Positions 22,261 through 27,181 are shown, numbered from the stretch's first letter. The stretch: DNA of 27,181 nucleotides from VGBO01 sp964453335 (GCA_964453335.1 CAYVOK010000038.1:1-27181), one strand, 5' to 3'. Translations and numbers: made by a program. Notes: generated by a model from the letters alone, not told the origin.

Positions 22261-22290
22261 AGTATATAGCAGTCAATCAAGATTTGTCAA
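22261..22290 (-). promoter_or_regulatory. Sigma70-like promoter of hli-peroxiredoxin
   Basis: TTGACA (22290-22285) with TATACT (22266-22261, spacer 18) or TATATA (22268-22263, spacer 16) on the minus strand. The -35 lies in the 3' end of the upstream gene. Confidence 0.65.
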
Positions 22291-22518
22291 GACTTCTCGA
22301 ACCAGATTGATGACTGGTTGGTGGCGATCGTATCCAGAGATACTACCTCGCTTCATGACTGGAGAACCAGTCAGAGGAGAAGGTTCATACAATTCATACT
22401 CATAATTATGTTTTGATGTAAGACCTTTACCAGTAGAATTCCAAATACGAATCTCAGCAAGTTGTTTACCACCGATAGTCATACCAAATGGTTCCAATTC
22501 AACTTTTACACGAATCAT
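22273..22518 (-). CDS. Small conserved hypothetical protein (81 aa)
   Basis: Reads MIRVKVELEPFGMTIGGKQL, AEIRIWNSTGKG, YEYELYEPSPLTGSPVMKRG, then HQPVINLVREVLTNLD. It is strand-rich with a final helix. It lies two bases after the stop of the zinc-ribbon gene. The pattern is that of a small protein common in T4-like cyanophages, but I know no function. Its last codons contain the -35 element of hli. Confidence 0.7.
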   Translation of the reverse strand: MIRVKVELEPFGMTIGGKQLAEIRIWNSTGKGLTSKHNYEYELYEPSPLTGSPVMKRGSISGYDRHQPVINLVREVLTNLD

Positions 22519-22520
22519 AA

Positions 22521-22727
22521 TTAATCTCTTGGTTTAGGTTTAGAACATTCATTACAGTAGTAGGAGAACCCACTACGAAAACACTTTACCACTTGGTAGT
22601 GGTCACTGTCAAGGGGTTTCTCGGTGTGACACCTGGCACACTGTCTAGTCCCACCACCAACAGAGGTTTTCGAGGGTGTTGATAAACTGTTCCGAGTAAA
22701 CAGTGCGACTAGGATTTTCTTTACCAT
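22521..22727 (-). CDS. Small zinc-ribbon-like protein
   Basis: A 68-aa reading with two Cys pairs, CARCHTEKPL and CNECSKPKPR, 19 residues apart, a typical treble-clef or ribbon spacing as seen before HNH domains, though no HNH part follows. The first 27 residues lie in the last 83 nt of the preceding gene in another frame. The only ATG is at 22727 and lacks a good Shine-Dalgarno, so the true start is unsure, but no other ATG, GTG or TTG is in frame. Function unknown; nucleic-acid binding is plausible. Confidence 0.6.
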   Translation of the reverse strand: MVKKILVALFTRNSLSTPSKTSVGGGTRQCARCHTEKPLDSDHYQVVKCFRSGFSYYCNECSKPKPRD

Positions 22728-23223
22728 CTTTCATGTCTTGTAGATACTGAATTATACCACGCACCACTGGGGTGTCTTGGAAGTATTCTCGCATTTGGTA
22801 ACAATCAAACTTTTCGTGGTATTGAATGAAGTCATGGAGCGGTGCCATATTGCGACGGTGAGCACGGATGAATACATCTTCATCCTTGATACCATGCTTG
22901 TTGCGAATGTGAAGTGGTCTATACTTCTCCACTTCACCATCTACTTCATGTTCCTCTTCATCATCAAAGACGAAGTGAAGATTATCGTAATACTTTTCCA
23001 TCATCTCTAGGTCTGGTGCTACACGAAGTTCTTCATTCTCTTCCATGTAATACTTCATGCGGTTGATTGCATGTTCTTCTGTTAGACGGAAGACGATGTT
23101 ACCAATGTAATAGTTTACTGGACCACCATAGAGACTTTCAGATAGTCTTTTACGAAAAGAAAGGTGAATGATCTCAAATCCAGGATCATCACCTTCGTTT
23201 GCTAATCCTTGAGAAAAAGTCAT
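22645..23223 (-). CDS. Hypothetical protein (192 aa)
   Basis: Start at 23223 (MTFSQGLANEGDDPGFEIIH), overlapping the preceding stop by four bases (ATGA). Visible parts are LSFRKRLSESLYGGPVNYYI, an acidic stretch (FDDEEEHEVDGEVE), then HIRNKHGIKDEDVFIRAHRR and an end LENLCWWWD. Mixed alpha/beta with many aromatic residues and several His. No family recognised. The gene run from 23420 to 22273 is tightly overlapped and follows the tRNAs. Confidence 0.7.
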   Translation of the reverse strand: MTFSQGLANEGDDPGFEIIHLSFRKRLSESLYGGPVNYYIGNIVFRLTEEHAINRMKYYMEENEELRVAPDLEMMEKYYDNLHFVFDDEEEHEVDGEVEKYRPLHIRNKHGIKDEDVFIRAHRRNMAPLHDFIQYHEKFDCYQMREYFQDTPVVRGIIQYLQDMKDGKENPSRTVYSEQFINTLENLCWWWD

Positions 23224-23420
23224 ACACCGTCTCCAGTTTCTTCCCAAATATCTTTTTCTACTTTACGAAGTTTCTTAAGTTCTTTGTAAAGAGATTTGAT
23301 TTGTTGGTATGCTTCTTCTGGGGAAATCTTGTTACCGATTTCTAGACCAGCAATAAGACCAACCTTGTCACCAAATCTAGCAAGTGCTCTTTCGAATTCT
23401 GTAAGTGTTTCGTAACCCAT
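23220..23420 (-). CDS. Small helical protein (66 aa)
   Basis: MGYETLTEFERALARFGDKV, then GLIAGLEIGNKISPEEAYQQ and a basic coiled helix (LYKELKKLRKVEKDIWEE). GAGG five bases before the ATG. It starts 18 nt after tRNA-Ile and is coupled to the next gene by a four-base overlap. No function known. Confidence 0.68.
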   Translation of the reverse strand: MGYETLTEFERALARFGDKVGLIAGLEIGNKISPEEAYQQIKSLYKELKKLRKVEKDIWEETGDGV

Positions 23421-23437
23421 AATAACCTCATGTGTAA

Positions 23438-23509
23438 TAGGGACACTGGGAGTTGAACCCAGACTAACCCGTTATAAGCAGGTCGCTCTGACCATTAAGC
23501 TATGCCCCC
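23438..23509 (-). tRNA. tRNA-Ile (TAT)
   Basis: Acceptor GGGGGCA/TGTCCCT with two wobbles, anticodon stem ACCTG/CGGGT around CTTATAA (anticodon TAT), T-arm CTGGG-TTCAACT-CCCAG. It reads AUA. The 5' ten bases overlap the end of a small gene (23500-23661). Confidence 0.88.
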
Positions 23510-23661
23510 AGCATATATTCTACTGTGTTGGCAATATCATTCATAGCATCACGAAGATCAGGTCTTTGACCTGATTCTTGTTTGATAACAGGACGGTGAT
23601 CATCTATAAGAGTCCACCTCCACTGTTGCATCGTTTCACAATACCAAAGATTAATTTTCAT
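23500..23661 (-). CDS. Small hypothetical protein whose end overlaps tRNA-Ile (53 aa)
   Basis: Reads MKINLWYCETMQQWRWTLID, then SGQRPDLRDAMNDIANTVEY and MLGA-stop. W-x-W and the DLRDAMNDIANTVEY helix resemble a small protein seen in cyanophages. The ATG overlaps the preceding small gene by 11 nt. The TAG stop is formed by the tRNA-Ile bases 8-10, so the coding end and the tRNA 5' end share ten bases. Confidence 0.68.
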   Translation of the reverse strand: MKINLWYCETMQQWRWTLIDDHRPVIKQESGQRPDLRDAMNDIANTVEYMLGA

Positions 23662-23806
23662 GTTTAGTATGTTCTAGTTTGATCCAGTTAAGAAGTGCAT
23701 TGAATTCTGCTCGCTTCTGTTCGGTAAAGTCTATTCCTTTACTGAACAGATAAAAATCAATTGCTTCAATAACGTTTTCACGATCTTTCTGAGAAATTAG
23801 AGACAT
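23651..23806 (-). CDS. Small hypothetical protein (51 aa)
   Basis: Reads MSLISQKDRENVIEAIDFYL, FSKGIDFTEQKRAEFNALLN, then WIKLEHTKHEN. Two amphipathic helices. It begins 20 nt after tRNA-Gly and has no strong Shine-Dalgarno. Overlap with the following small gene and codon use typical of the neighbours support it. No family recognised. Confidence 0.6.
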   Translation of the reverse strand: MSLISQKDRENVIEAIDFYLFSKGIDFTEQKRAEFNALLNWIKLEHTKHEN

Positions 23807-23826
23807 AATAATAAATCAAGATACAG

Positions 23827-23898
23827 AGCGGAATAGGGGACTCGAACCCCTGACATCTAACTTGGAAGGATAGCGTTCTACCACTGAACTAATTCCGC
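23827..23898 (-). tRNA. tRNA-Gly (TCC)
   Basis: Acceptor GCGGAAT/ATTCCGC, anticodon loop CTTCCAA (anticodon TCC), T-arm AGGGG-TTCGAGT-CCCCT. Discriminator T, no CCA. Confidence 0.92.
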
Positions 23899-23968
23899 AG
23901 TGACCCCCAGGTTTGTGCATCGTTGAGAGGCATAGGGGGTGTTAGTTTGGTATCATTACGAATACCAA

Positions 23969-24041
23969 CTGGGGTAGTAGGACTCGAACCTACGACATAG
24001 CGGTTAACAGCCGCCCGTTCTACCAACTGAACTATACCCCA
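23969..24041 (-). tRNA. tRNA-Asn (GTT)
   Basis: Acceptor TGGGGTA/TACCCCA, anticodon loop CTGTTAA (anticodon GTT), T-arm GTAGG-TTCGAGT-CCTAC, discriminator G. Confidence 0.92.
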
Positions 24042-24256
24042 ATGTGGATGGTGAGATTCTGTCATACTCACAACTAGAGGGTCTCACTGACAACCAGTAC
24101 TCTCTAGAACTTTCGGATCCCTAGGTCTTATCGGGTTCTGCAACTCTCAGTCTCCTGGTCCTGCAGCGGGCACCACCCCTATCCTACTTTACATTACTCC
24201 GTGCTTGACCACAGAAGTTATTCTGTCACATCCTTTAGAGACCCGTCGATCTCTAA
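24042..24256. other. Spacer between tRNA-Leu and tRNA-Asn
   Basis: 215 nt without a convincing gene or a further cloverleaf; no T-arm consensus is present. It is probably transcribed as part of the tRNA precursor. Confidence 0.5.
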
Positions 24257-24338
24257 TGTCGCTGAGAGGACTTGAACCTCCACGAGTTACCCCACTGGAA
24301 CCTAAACCCAGCGCGTCTACCAATTCCGCCACAACGAC
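24257..24338 (-). tRNA. tRNA-Leu (TAG)
   Basis: Class II. Acceptor GTCGTTG/CAGCGAC, anticodon stem CTGGG/TCCAG around TTTAGGT (anticodon TAG), variable arm, T-arm GGAGG-TTCAAGT-CCTCT, discriminator A. Confidence 0.9.
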
Positions 24339-24430
24339 TTATTGGGCGAGAGTATCCACCTACGATAATCTACGATGTGGTCTACGGGACTCTTCGTTTA
24401 ATACAACGTTCCTTGTTGTACCCTTTTGTT

Positions 24431-24502
24431 ACCTCTGCCTAGGAATCGAACCTAGTTTCCAAGTGCATTGTCTGCCTGTCCTTACCAATAGACTACCAGA
24501 GG
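24431..24502 (-). other. tRNA-like element with a degenerate anticodon arm
   Basis: Acceptor CCTCTG/CAGAGG, D-arm GTC/GAC with TTGGTAA, and a perfect T-arm CTAGG-TTCGATT-CCTAG mark a 72-nt tRNA-size element. The expected anticodon stem (GGCAG against ACTTG) does not pair, position 33 is not T in any 7-nt loop I can build, and pair 7-66 is G-G. Either a decaying tRNA gene or an atypical one; amino acid undetermined. Confidence 0.7.
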
Positions 24503-24508
24503 ATTTGG

Positions 24509-24580
24509 GAGCGGAGGTTGGAATTGAACCAACTGCCTGAAGTTTATGAGACTTCGGTGCAACCGTTACACCTCTCCGCG
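24509..24580 (-). tRNA. tRNA-Met (CAT)
   Basis: Acceptor GCGGAG/CTCCGC plus a C-T mismatch at 1-72, anticodon stem GAAGT/ACTTC around CTCATAA (anticodon CAT), T-arm GTTGG-TTCAATT-CCAAC. It lacks the three G-C pairs of initiators, so elongator Met or lysidine-type Ile is more likely. First tRNA after the promoter. Confidence 0.85.
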
Positions 24581-24591
24581 TTGACCCTCAC

Positions 24592-24620
24592 ATTATATAT
24601 GAGGGAAAGAAGGATGTCAA
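24592..24620 (-). promoter_or_regulatory. Consensus sigma70 promoter of the tRNA cluster
   Basis: TTGACA (24620-24615), 17-bp spacer, TATAAT (24597-24592): a perfect match on the minus strand. Predicted start is about 5 bases before tRNA-Met. Confidence 0.93.
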
Positions 24621-24831
24621 CCCTTCGCGCTCGGCTCGCCACTTGTTCTTTGACTGGAAACAAGAAACCAGGCGGGAGTTATCCCATCCGCACCACCAGT
24701 TCTTATGGGAAAACTGGAAACCCGAGGGTCTTAAGACCATCCCGACCAGGGCGCTTTTTATGCCATCCCGAGGCAAATGGGTCAATTGACTCCACCAGGG
24801 TTTTTAACGTCTCTCCATGACTGTGTTTTAT
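24621..24831. other. GC-rich non-coding spacer upstream of the tRNA promoter
   Basis: About 210 nt, clearly more GC-rich than its surroundings, with one 65-codon open frame on the minus strand that lacks a ribosome binding site and protein-like character. I see no cloverleaf or array. Function unknown. Confidence 0.4.
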
Positions 24832-25080
24832 TTAGGATAGATTAATTAGATCCTCTACCATACCTCCACGAACTCCAGAGTCCACATGTGAACAAGGAAT
24901 ATTATTCATAATAGAATTTGCAGTGTTAAATCTGAAACCAGTACGCCAGTTAGTAACTGTATTAATAGTTTCAGTAATATTTCTGAGGAGATAAGGATCT
25001 TCTTTTTCAGCACCAAATTTAAGTGCTTGTCGAAGTGCATCTTCTGCTCGTTCAAGTTGATACTTCACTTGATCATTCAT
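24832..25080 (-). CDS. Small hypothetical protein (82 aa)
   Basis: Start at 25080 (MNDQVKYQLERAEDALRQAL), with AGGAG nine bases upstream; the in-frame ATG at 25086 is only three bases from it. A helical N-terminal half is followed by DPYLLRNITETINTVTNWRT and an end GGMVEDLINLS. It overlaps the upstream gene by eight bases. The TAA stop lies in a CTAAATA motif. Function unknown. Confidence 0.7.
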   Translation of the reverse strand: MNDQVKYQLERAEDALRQALKFGAEKEDPYLLRNITETINTVTNWRTGFRFNTANSIMNNIPCSHVDSGVRGGMVEDLINLS

Positions 25081-25321
25081 CGTCATCTTCTCCTTTGATG
25101 TAACAGGGAACCCGATCAGGGTCCAACCATTTAGTGTACTCAAAATCTTCTATTGCAAGAAGAAGTTGAGATTCATTGTCGCAAAGATACATGTCTTTGT
25201 ATCGACCTGTATAGGAATCTATTTTTTGAATCCTACAATCTGGTTTCCCATTGACATCTAGTGTTCCGACTTGAACATAGCGGTAGGGAAACCGCTCCAT
25301 AACAACAGTTGGTTTTTTCAT
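25073..25321 (-). CDS. Small hypothetical protein (82 aa)
   Basis: MKKPTVVMERFPYRYVQVGT, then strand-rich DCRIQKIDSYTGRYKDMYLC, and an acidic end (KGEDDDE). It starts 20 nt before tRNA-Arg on the transcript's downstream side, and its 3' end carries the Shine-Dalgarno of the next gene. No family recognised. Confidence 0.68.
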   Translation of the reverse strand: MKKPTVVMERFPYRYVQVGTLDVNGKPDCRIQKIDSYTGRYKDMYLCDNESQLLLAIEDFEYTKWLDPDRVPCYIKGEDDDE

Positions 25322-25340
25322 AATGAATAGTTCAATAAGG

Positions 25341-25413
25341 CAGGCATGGTAGGACTCGAACCTACAATCGGCAACTTAGAAGGTTGATGCATTATCCATT
25401 ATGCTACATGCCC
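25341..25413 (-). tRNA. tRNA-Arg (TCT)
   Basis: Acceptor GGGCATG/CATGCCT with a G-T at 1-72, anticodon loop CTTCTAA (anticodon TCT), T-arm GTAGG-TTCGAGT-CCTAC. It reads AGA/AGG. It lies between two small genes, apart from the main cluster. Confidence 0.92.
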
Positions 25414-25419
25414 ATAAAA

Positions 25420-25560
25420 TCATGCAGCAGAACGCTGCAGTTCTTTAATTTGATCGGCAACTTCTTTTGCCTCACCAAGACGACCTTCACTTGCCAGGGA
25501 GTGAAGACGATCAATCAATGCTTCAATAGTTTTATCCATAAAGTCTTGGTATTCGCTCAT
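25420..25560 (-). CDS. Very small helical protein (46 aa, or 50 aa from a TTG)
   Basis: MSEYQDFMDKTIEALIDRLH then SLASEGRLGEAKEVADQIKE and LQRSAA. Two amphipathic helices with a G-R-L-G turn. The ATG at 25560 is 17 bases from a perfect AGGAGG, too far for usual initiation, while an in-frame TTG at 25572 is five bases from it, so the true start may be TTG. It has its own sigma70-like promoter and stops 7 nt before tRNA-Arg. Function unknown. Confidence 0.68.
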   Translation of the reverse strand: MSEYQDFMDKTIEALIDRLHSLASEGRLGEAKEVADQIKELQRSAA

Positions 25561-25597
25561 GAAATAATCCAATTGGACCTCCTTGACTGACTTAGAT

Positions 25598-25626
25598 AGA
25601 ATAGCATGGGTCGGGTGCCCTGTCAA
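25598..25626 (-). promoter_or_regulatory. Sigma70-like promoter before the 46-aa gene
   Basis: Perfect TTGACA (25626-25621), 17-bp spacer, TATTCT (25603-25598) on the minus strand. The -35 overlaps the stop of the GIY-YIG gene. Confidence 0.55.
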
Positions 25627-26054
25627 GCCCCCTTGAAGTAGTCCTTTCGCATGTACCTCCCCAGGATATTAGAATTATAATACTTGGGGGTTCCATCCAT
25701 AAGAGACTCTGATAGTACATTATTTAGAAACAATTGTTTTGTTTCCTCAAAATTGCACATACCTTTTGTAATATGTAGCGACAGAATCTCTCTGGTAAAT
25801 TGAAGTTTACCGTACTTTTTAATATCGTCCTTTAATTCTGGACATGAACCATAGTAGTTCTTCCAGTCTGACTCTTGTTTAACTCTTCTTTTCTTACCTG
25901 GTGGAGTCCTATAACTCCAGAAGTATTTTCTACCAATGTAAGATCTACCAGTCTTTATGGATTCGATACGATACACAAAACCAAAGTAGTCACCTATGTC
26001 TTCTGATTTGAAAGGTGCTGCATCATATATCCAAGGATTCTCATAATCAATCAT
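25623..26054 (-). CDS. GIY-YIG family endonuclease
   Basis: A 143-aa protein with a compact GIY-YIG core: YFGFVYRIESIKTGRSYIGR (about 23-42) supplies the two strands and the conserved Arg, EETKQLF (about 102-108) the catalytic Glu, and PKYYNSN (about 122-128) the terminal Asn. Between them lies a basic loop with PPGKKRRVKQ. No separate DNA-binding domain is visible, so it resembles the small Seg-like or free-standing phage nucleases, which can act in homing. The start at 26054 is preceded by GAGG seven bases upstream, but that site is buried in a long hairpin. The gene has a sigma70-like promoter and a late promoter. It sits beside the tRNA genes, a common place for mobile genes. Confidence 0.85.
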   Translation of the reverse strand: MIDYENPWIYDAAPFKSEDIGDYFGFVYRIESIKTGRSYIGRKYFWSYRTPPGKKRRVKQESDWKNYYGSCPELKDDIKKYGKLQFTREILSLHITKGMCNFEETKQLFLNNVLSESLMDGTPKYYNSNILGRYMRKDYFKGA

Positions 26055-26087
26055 TAAATAACCTCTAATATCTTAGAGGTATTTATG
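26052..26087 (-). promoter_or_regulatory. RNA hairpin that sequesters the ribosome binding site and AUG of the GIY-YIG gene
   Basis: Arms 26087-26073 and 26068-26052 pair almost completely: core CCTCTAA with TTAGAGG around a GATA loop, then ATA/TAT and further to CAT with the ATG start codon, interrupted by two single-base bulges. The 3' arm contains GAGG and the start codon. The 5' arm contains the late promoter element, so late transcripts (start near 26074) lack it. Confidence 0.75.
26080..26087 (-). promoter_or_regulatory. T4-type late promoter (CATAAATA) inside the hairpin
   Basis: NATAAATA on the minus strand. The predicted start, six bases downstream, is 26074, which leaves a 20-nt leader with an exposed GAGG. 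Confidence 0.75.
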
Positions 26088-26113
26088 AGTGTCCCTTGAA
26101 CCCTGACAGAGTT

Positions 26114-26142
26114 ATTTTACCGAGAAAAAAAGAGGTTGTCAA
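26114..26142 (-). promoter_or_regulatory. Sigma70-like early promoter of the GIY-YIG gene
   Basis: Perfect TTGACA (26142-26137), 17-bp spacer, TAAAAT (26119-26114, 5 of 6 matches). The start near 26107 makes a transcript that includes the whole hairpin at 26052-26087. The -35 lies inside the upstream terminator stem. Confidence 0.8.
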
Positions 26143-26165
26143 GTGGTCTTTGTCACCCGACAACC
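26125..26165 (-). terminator. Probable terminator after the 53-aa gene
   Basis: Minus-strand GGTTGTC ... GACAACC arms (inner GGT/ACC pairs) followed by TCTTTTTTT. It shares bases with the -35 of the next promoter. Confidence 0.65.
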
Positions 26166-26177
26166 TTGCCGACGATA

Positions 26178-26193
26178 TTTGGGTTGCCCCAAA
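26178..26193. other. Small hairpin with GCAA tetraloop
   Basis: Minus-strand TTTGGG-GCAA-CCCAAA, two bases after the stop of the 53-aa gene; no U-tract follows. Possibly an mRNA 3'-end stabiliser ahead of the terminator. Confidence 0.4.
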
Positions 26194-26194
26194 C

Positions 26195-26356
26195 TTATTT
26201 ATCACTATAAGAACAACCAAGGATATGAAGTTGTTTTTTAATTGTGTTAAGATCCTGATTTAATGATATAAGATCGCTTAACATATCTTCGCATGTTTCC
26301 TTGGTTTGATGATGCTCGTCTCCTTTAATAGGTTCCGAGTGCCCTTTATTTTCCAT
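26195..26356 (-). CDS. Small helical protein (53 aa)
   Basis: Reads MENKGHSEPIKGDEHHQTKE, then a long amphipathic helix TCEDMLSDLISLNQDLNTIK and KQLHILGCSYSDK-stop. The heptad-like leucines suggest a coiled coil. No Shine-Dalgarno is obvious, but a CTAAATA element is 20 nt upstream and the reading fills the gap after the peptidase gene. The stop lies in GATAAATA. No family recognised. Confidence 0.6.
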   Translation of the reverse strand: MENKGHSEPIKGDEHHQTKETCEDMLSDLISLNQDLNTIKKQLHILGCSYSDK

Positions 26357-26378
26357 AGGTTTGAGCGTTTTTTACTAT

Positions 26379-27181
26379 TTAGGTGAAGACCCTTCCCCAA
26401 CCGCTCGTAGGACCGTCTGGAGTCCAGCGGCGAGCGAGTTCGCTGCGCTTGTACACAGCACCCTTCCCGTTGCTCACAGCGCCCGTATAACCGTCGTTAA
26501 GACTGCCGTAGGGGTCATTGACGATGTAATCCCCTGCAGGGGTCTTACCGATCACCACGACCATGTGGCCGCCTCTAGGAGCGGTGATAGGACCACGATG
26601 GAGGATACCGATAACCACAGGTCTACCTGCAGCGAGTTCACGATCCAGGTCGGCAAAGGATAGACTATAGGAGAAGTGTGACTTGATACCATAAGATGCT
26701 AGTACACGGGTCTGTACTAGATGATCTGTAGTATCTCCAGTAGCAAATACTTTCTGCACATATGCATCATCACCTTTCGGTCCTTTTAACGTGCCTGGTT
26801 TAAAATATTCAAGACACATAGCACAAGCAGAACTGTTACAAGTACGGTCAGCATCGCGGTAATTATCGGTTTGTGGATAGAATGGAACTTCTAGAATATT
26901 TGTTGCTTTCTTTTGTGCTTTGGTTCTATATGTTTTTACCCATGTAGAACTATCCTGAAGTTCTTCAGGTGCTTTCTGAGTTAGAACTTTCTCAAACTGT
27001 TCTACTGCTTCTACATGCTTGGGGTTGTTCTCATCATAGTGTTTGAAAAAATTATGAAGATCAATTATTCCCATTTTTACGTCCTCCTGTTTTGTAAATT
27101 TCCATAAATCTCCTTCTGCAGTTCGTCTTCTTGCTAATCCTGCTTCAACATTTGACCCAGGATTTCTATATAGGTACAATG
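26379..27181 (-). CDS. Cell-wall hydrolase / C39-like cysteine peptidase (5' end cut off)
   Basis: The frame is open to the window edge. The first visible residues, YRNPGSNVEAGLARRRTAEG then DLWKF, match the usual end of GH24 lysozyme domains (G-L-x-R-R-R-x-A-E-x-x-L-W). After a helical linker (DLHNFFKHYDENNPKH) comes a C39-like papain-fold domain: VPFYPQTDN, catalytic Cys in DRTCNSSACAMC, GRPVVIGI, catalytic His in GGHMVVVIG and Asn/Asp in YIVNDPYGS. It probably cuts peptidoglycan cross-links or acts as an endolysin. AGGAGG eight bases before an in-frame ATG at 27074 would allow a separate 231-aa C39 product. The 3' third (26385-26660) is markedly GC-rich compared with the rest. Confidence 0.75.
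   Translation of the reverse strand, partial: LYLYRNPGSNVEAGLARRRTAEGDLWKFTKQEDVKMGIIDLHNFFKHYDENNPKHVEAVEQFEKVLTQKAPEELQDSSTWVKTYRTKAQKKATNILEVPFYPQTDNYRDADRTCNSSACAMCLEYFKPGTLKGPKGDDAYVQKVFATGDTTDHLVQTRVLASYGIKSHFSYSLSFADLDRELAAGRPVVIGILHRGPITAPRGGHMVVVIGKTPAGDYIVNDPYGSLNDGYTGAVSNGKGAVYKRSELARRWTPDGPTSGWGRVFT

Noticed and set aside
22590..22612. TTGACA box with a possible TAAAGT -10
   Set aside because: The -10 is poor and it lies within the zinc-ribbon reading; not enough support for a promoter.
24042..24256. Possible extra tRNA in the largest spacer of the cluster
   Set aside because: No T-arm consensus or acceptor pairing could be built on either strand.
24588..24785. 65-codon minus-strand frame upstream of the tRNA promoter
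   Set aside because: No ribosome binding site, odd composition (many W, C, S), and it ends across the -10/-35 promoter boxes.
24205..24820. Plus-strand open frames of 100-111 codons
   Set aside because: They run through tRNA-Leu, tRNA-Met and the tRNA promoter in antisense; residues simply translate cloverleaf sequence.

Overview
The window looks like part of the genome of a T4-like cyanophage (contractile-tailed, probably infecting marine Synechococcus or a relative). T4 core genes (gp26, gp51, gp54, gp4, gp48, gp53, gp32, gp59, gp33, RNase H) sit beside cyanophage genes: psbA, hli, thyX, phoH, a DUF1825-type gene, a tRNA cluster and T4-type late promoters. Almost everything is transcribed leftward (minus strand); only gp4-gp48-gp53 run rightward.

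Layout. 1-6434 (minus): a tail module with two tandem paralogous tape-measure-like proteins, the second carrying a muramidase-like and a VanY-type domain, then gp51, gp26 and gp54. 6443-8643 (plus): gp4, gp48 and gp53, fired from a late promoter back-to-back with that of gp54 and ended by a bidirectional terminator. 8676-16354 (minus): replication, late-transcription and nucleotide genes (gp32, DUF1825, gp59, gp33, a RecB-type nuclease, PhoH, an FmdB-like protein, ThyX, RNase H, glutaredoxin) packed with small hypotheticals that overlap by 1-29 nt. 16372-16573: abutting tRNA-Pro and tRNA-Ser with their own promoter. 16548-20208: a small protein and a 1112-aa glycine-rich adhesin-like protein. 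20241-22290: psbA, then a peroxiredoxin-hli operon, each with promoter and terminator. 22273-25626: small genes and tRNAs (Ile, Gly, Asn, Leu, a tRNA-like element with a degenerate anticodon arm, Met, Arg) behind a consensus sigma70 promoter. 25623-27181: a GIY-YIG endonuclease, a 53-aa gene and the 3' part of a cell-wall hydrolase/C39-peptidase gene.

How it works together. Perfect or near-perfect TTGACA-N17-TATAAT promoters suggest early transcription by host sigma70 polymerase. NATAAATA and CTAAATA elements in front of gp54, gp4, gp26, the adhesin gene, psbA and the endonuclease suggest gp55/gp33-type late transcription. psbA, hli, peroxiredoxin and glutaredoxin fit maintenance of photosynthesis and redox balance during infection.

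The two most interesting signals are: (1) a T TTT TTC slippery heptamer at the 3' end of gp26 that would fuse gp26 to gp51 by a -1 frameshift directly upstream of a tape-measure-like gene, the same logic as lambda G/GT-H; and (2) a long hairpin that buries the ribosome binding site and AUG of the GIY-YIG endonuclease in early transcripts, with a late promoter inside its 5' arm, so that late transcripts escape it. No database search was possible; family names come from motif and order recognition.
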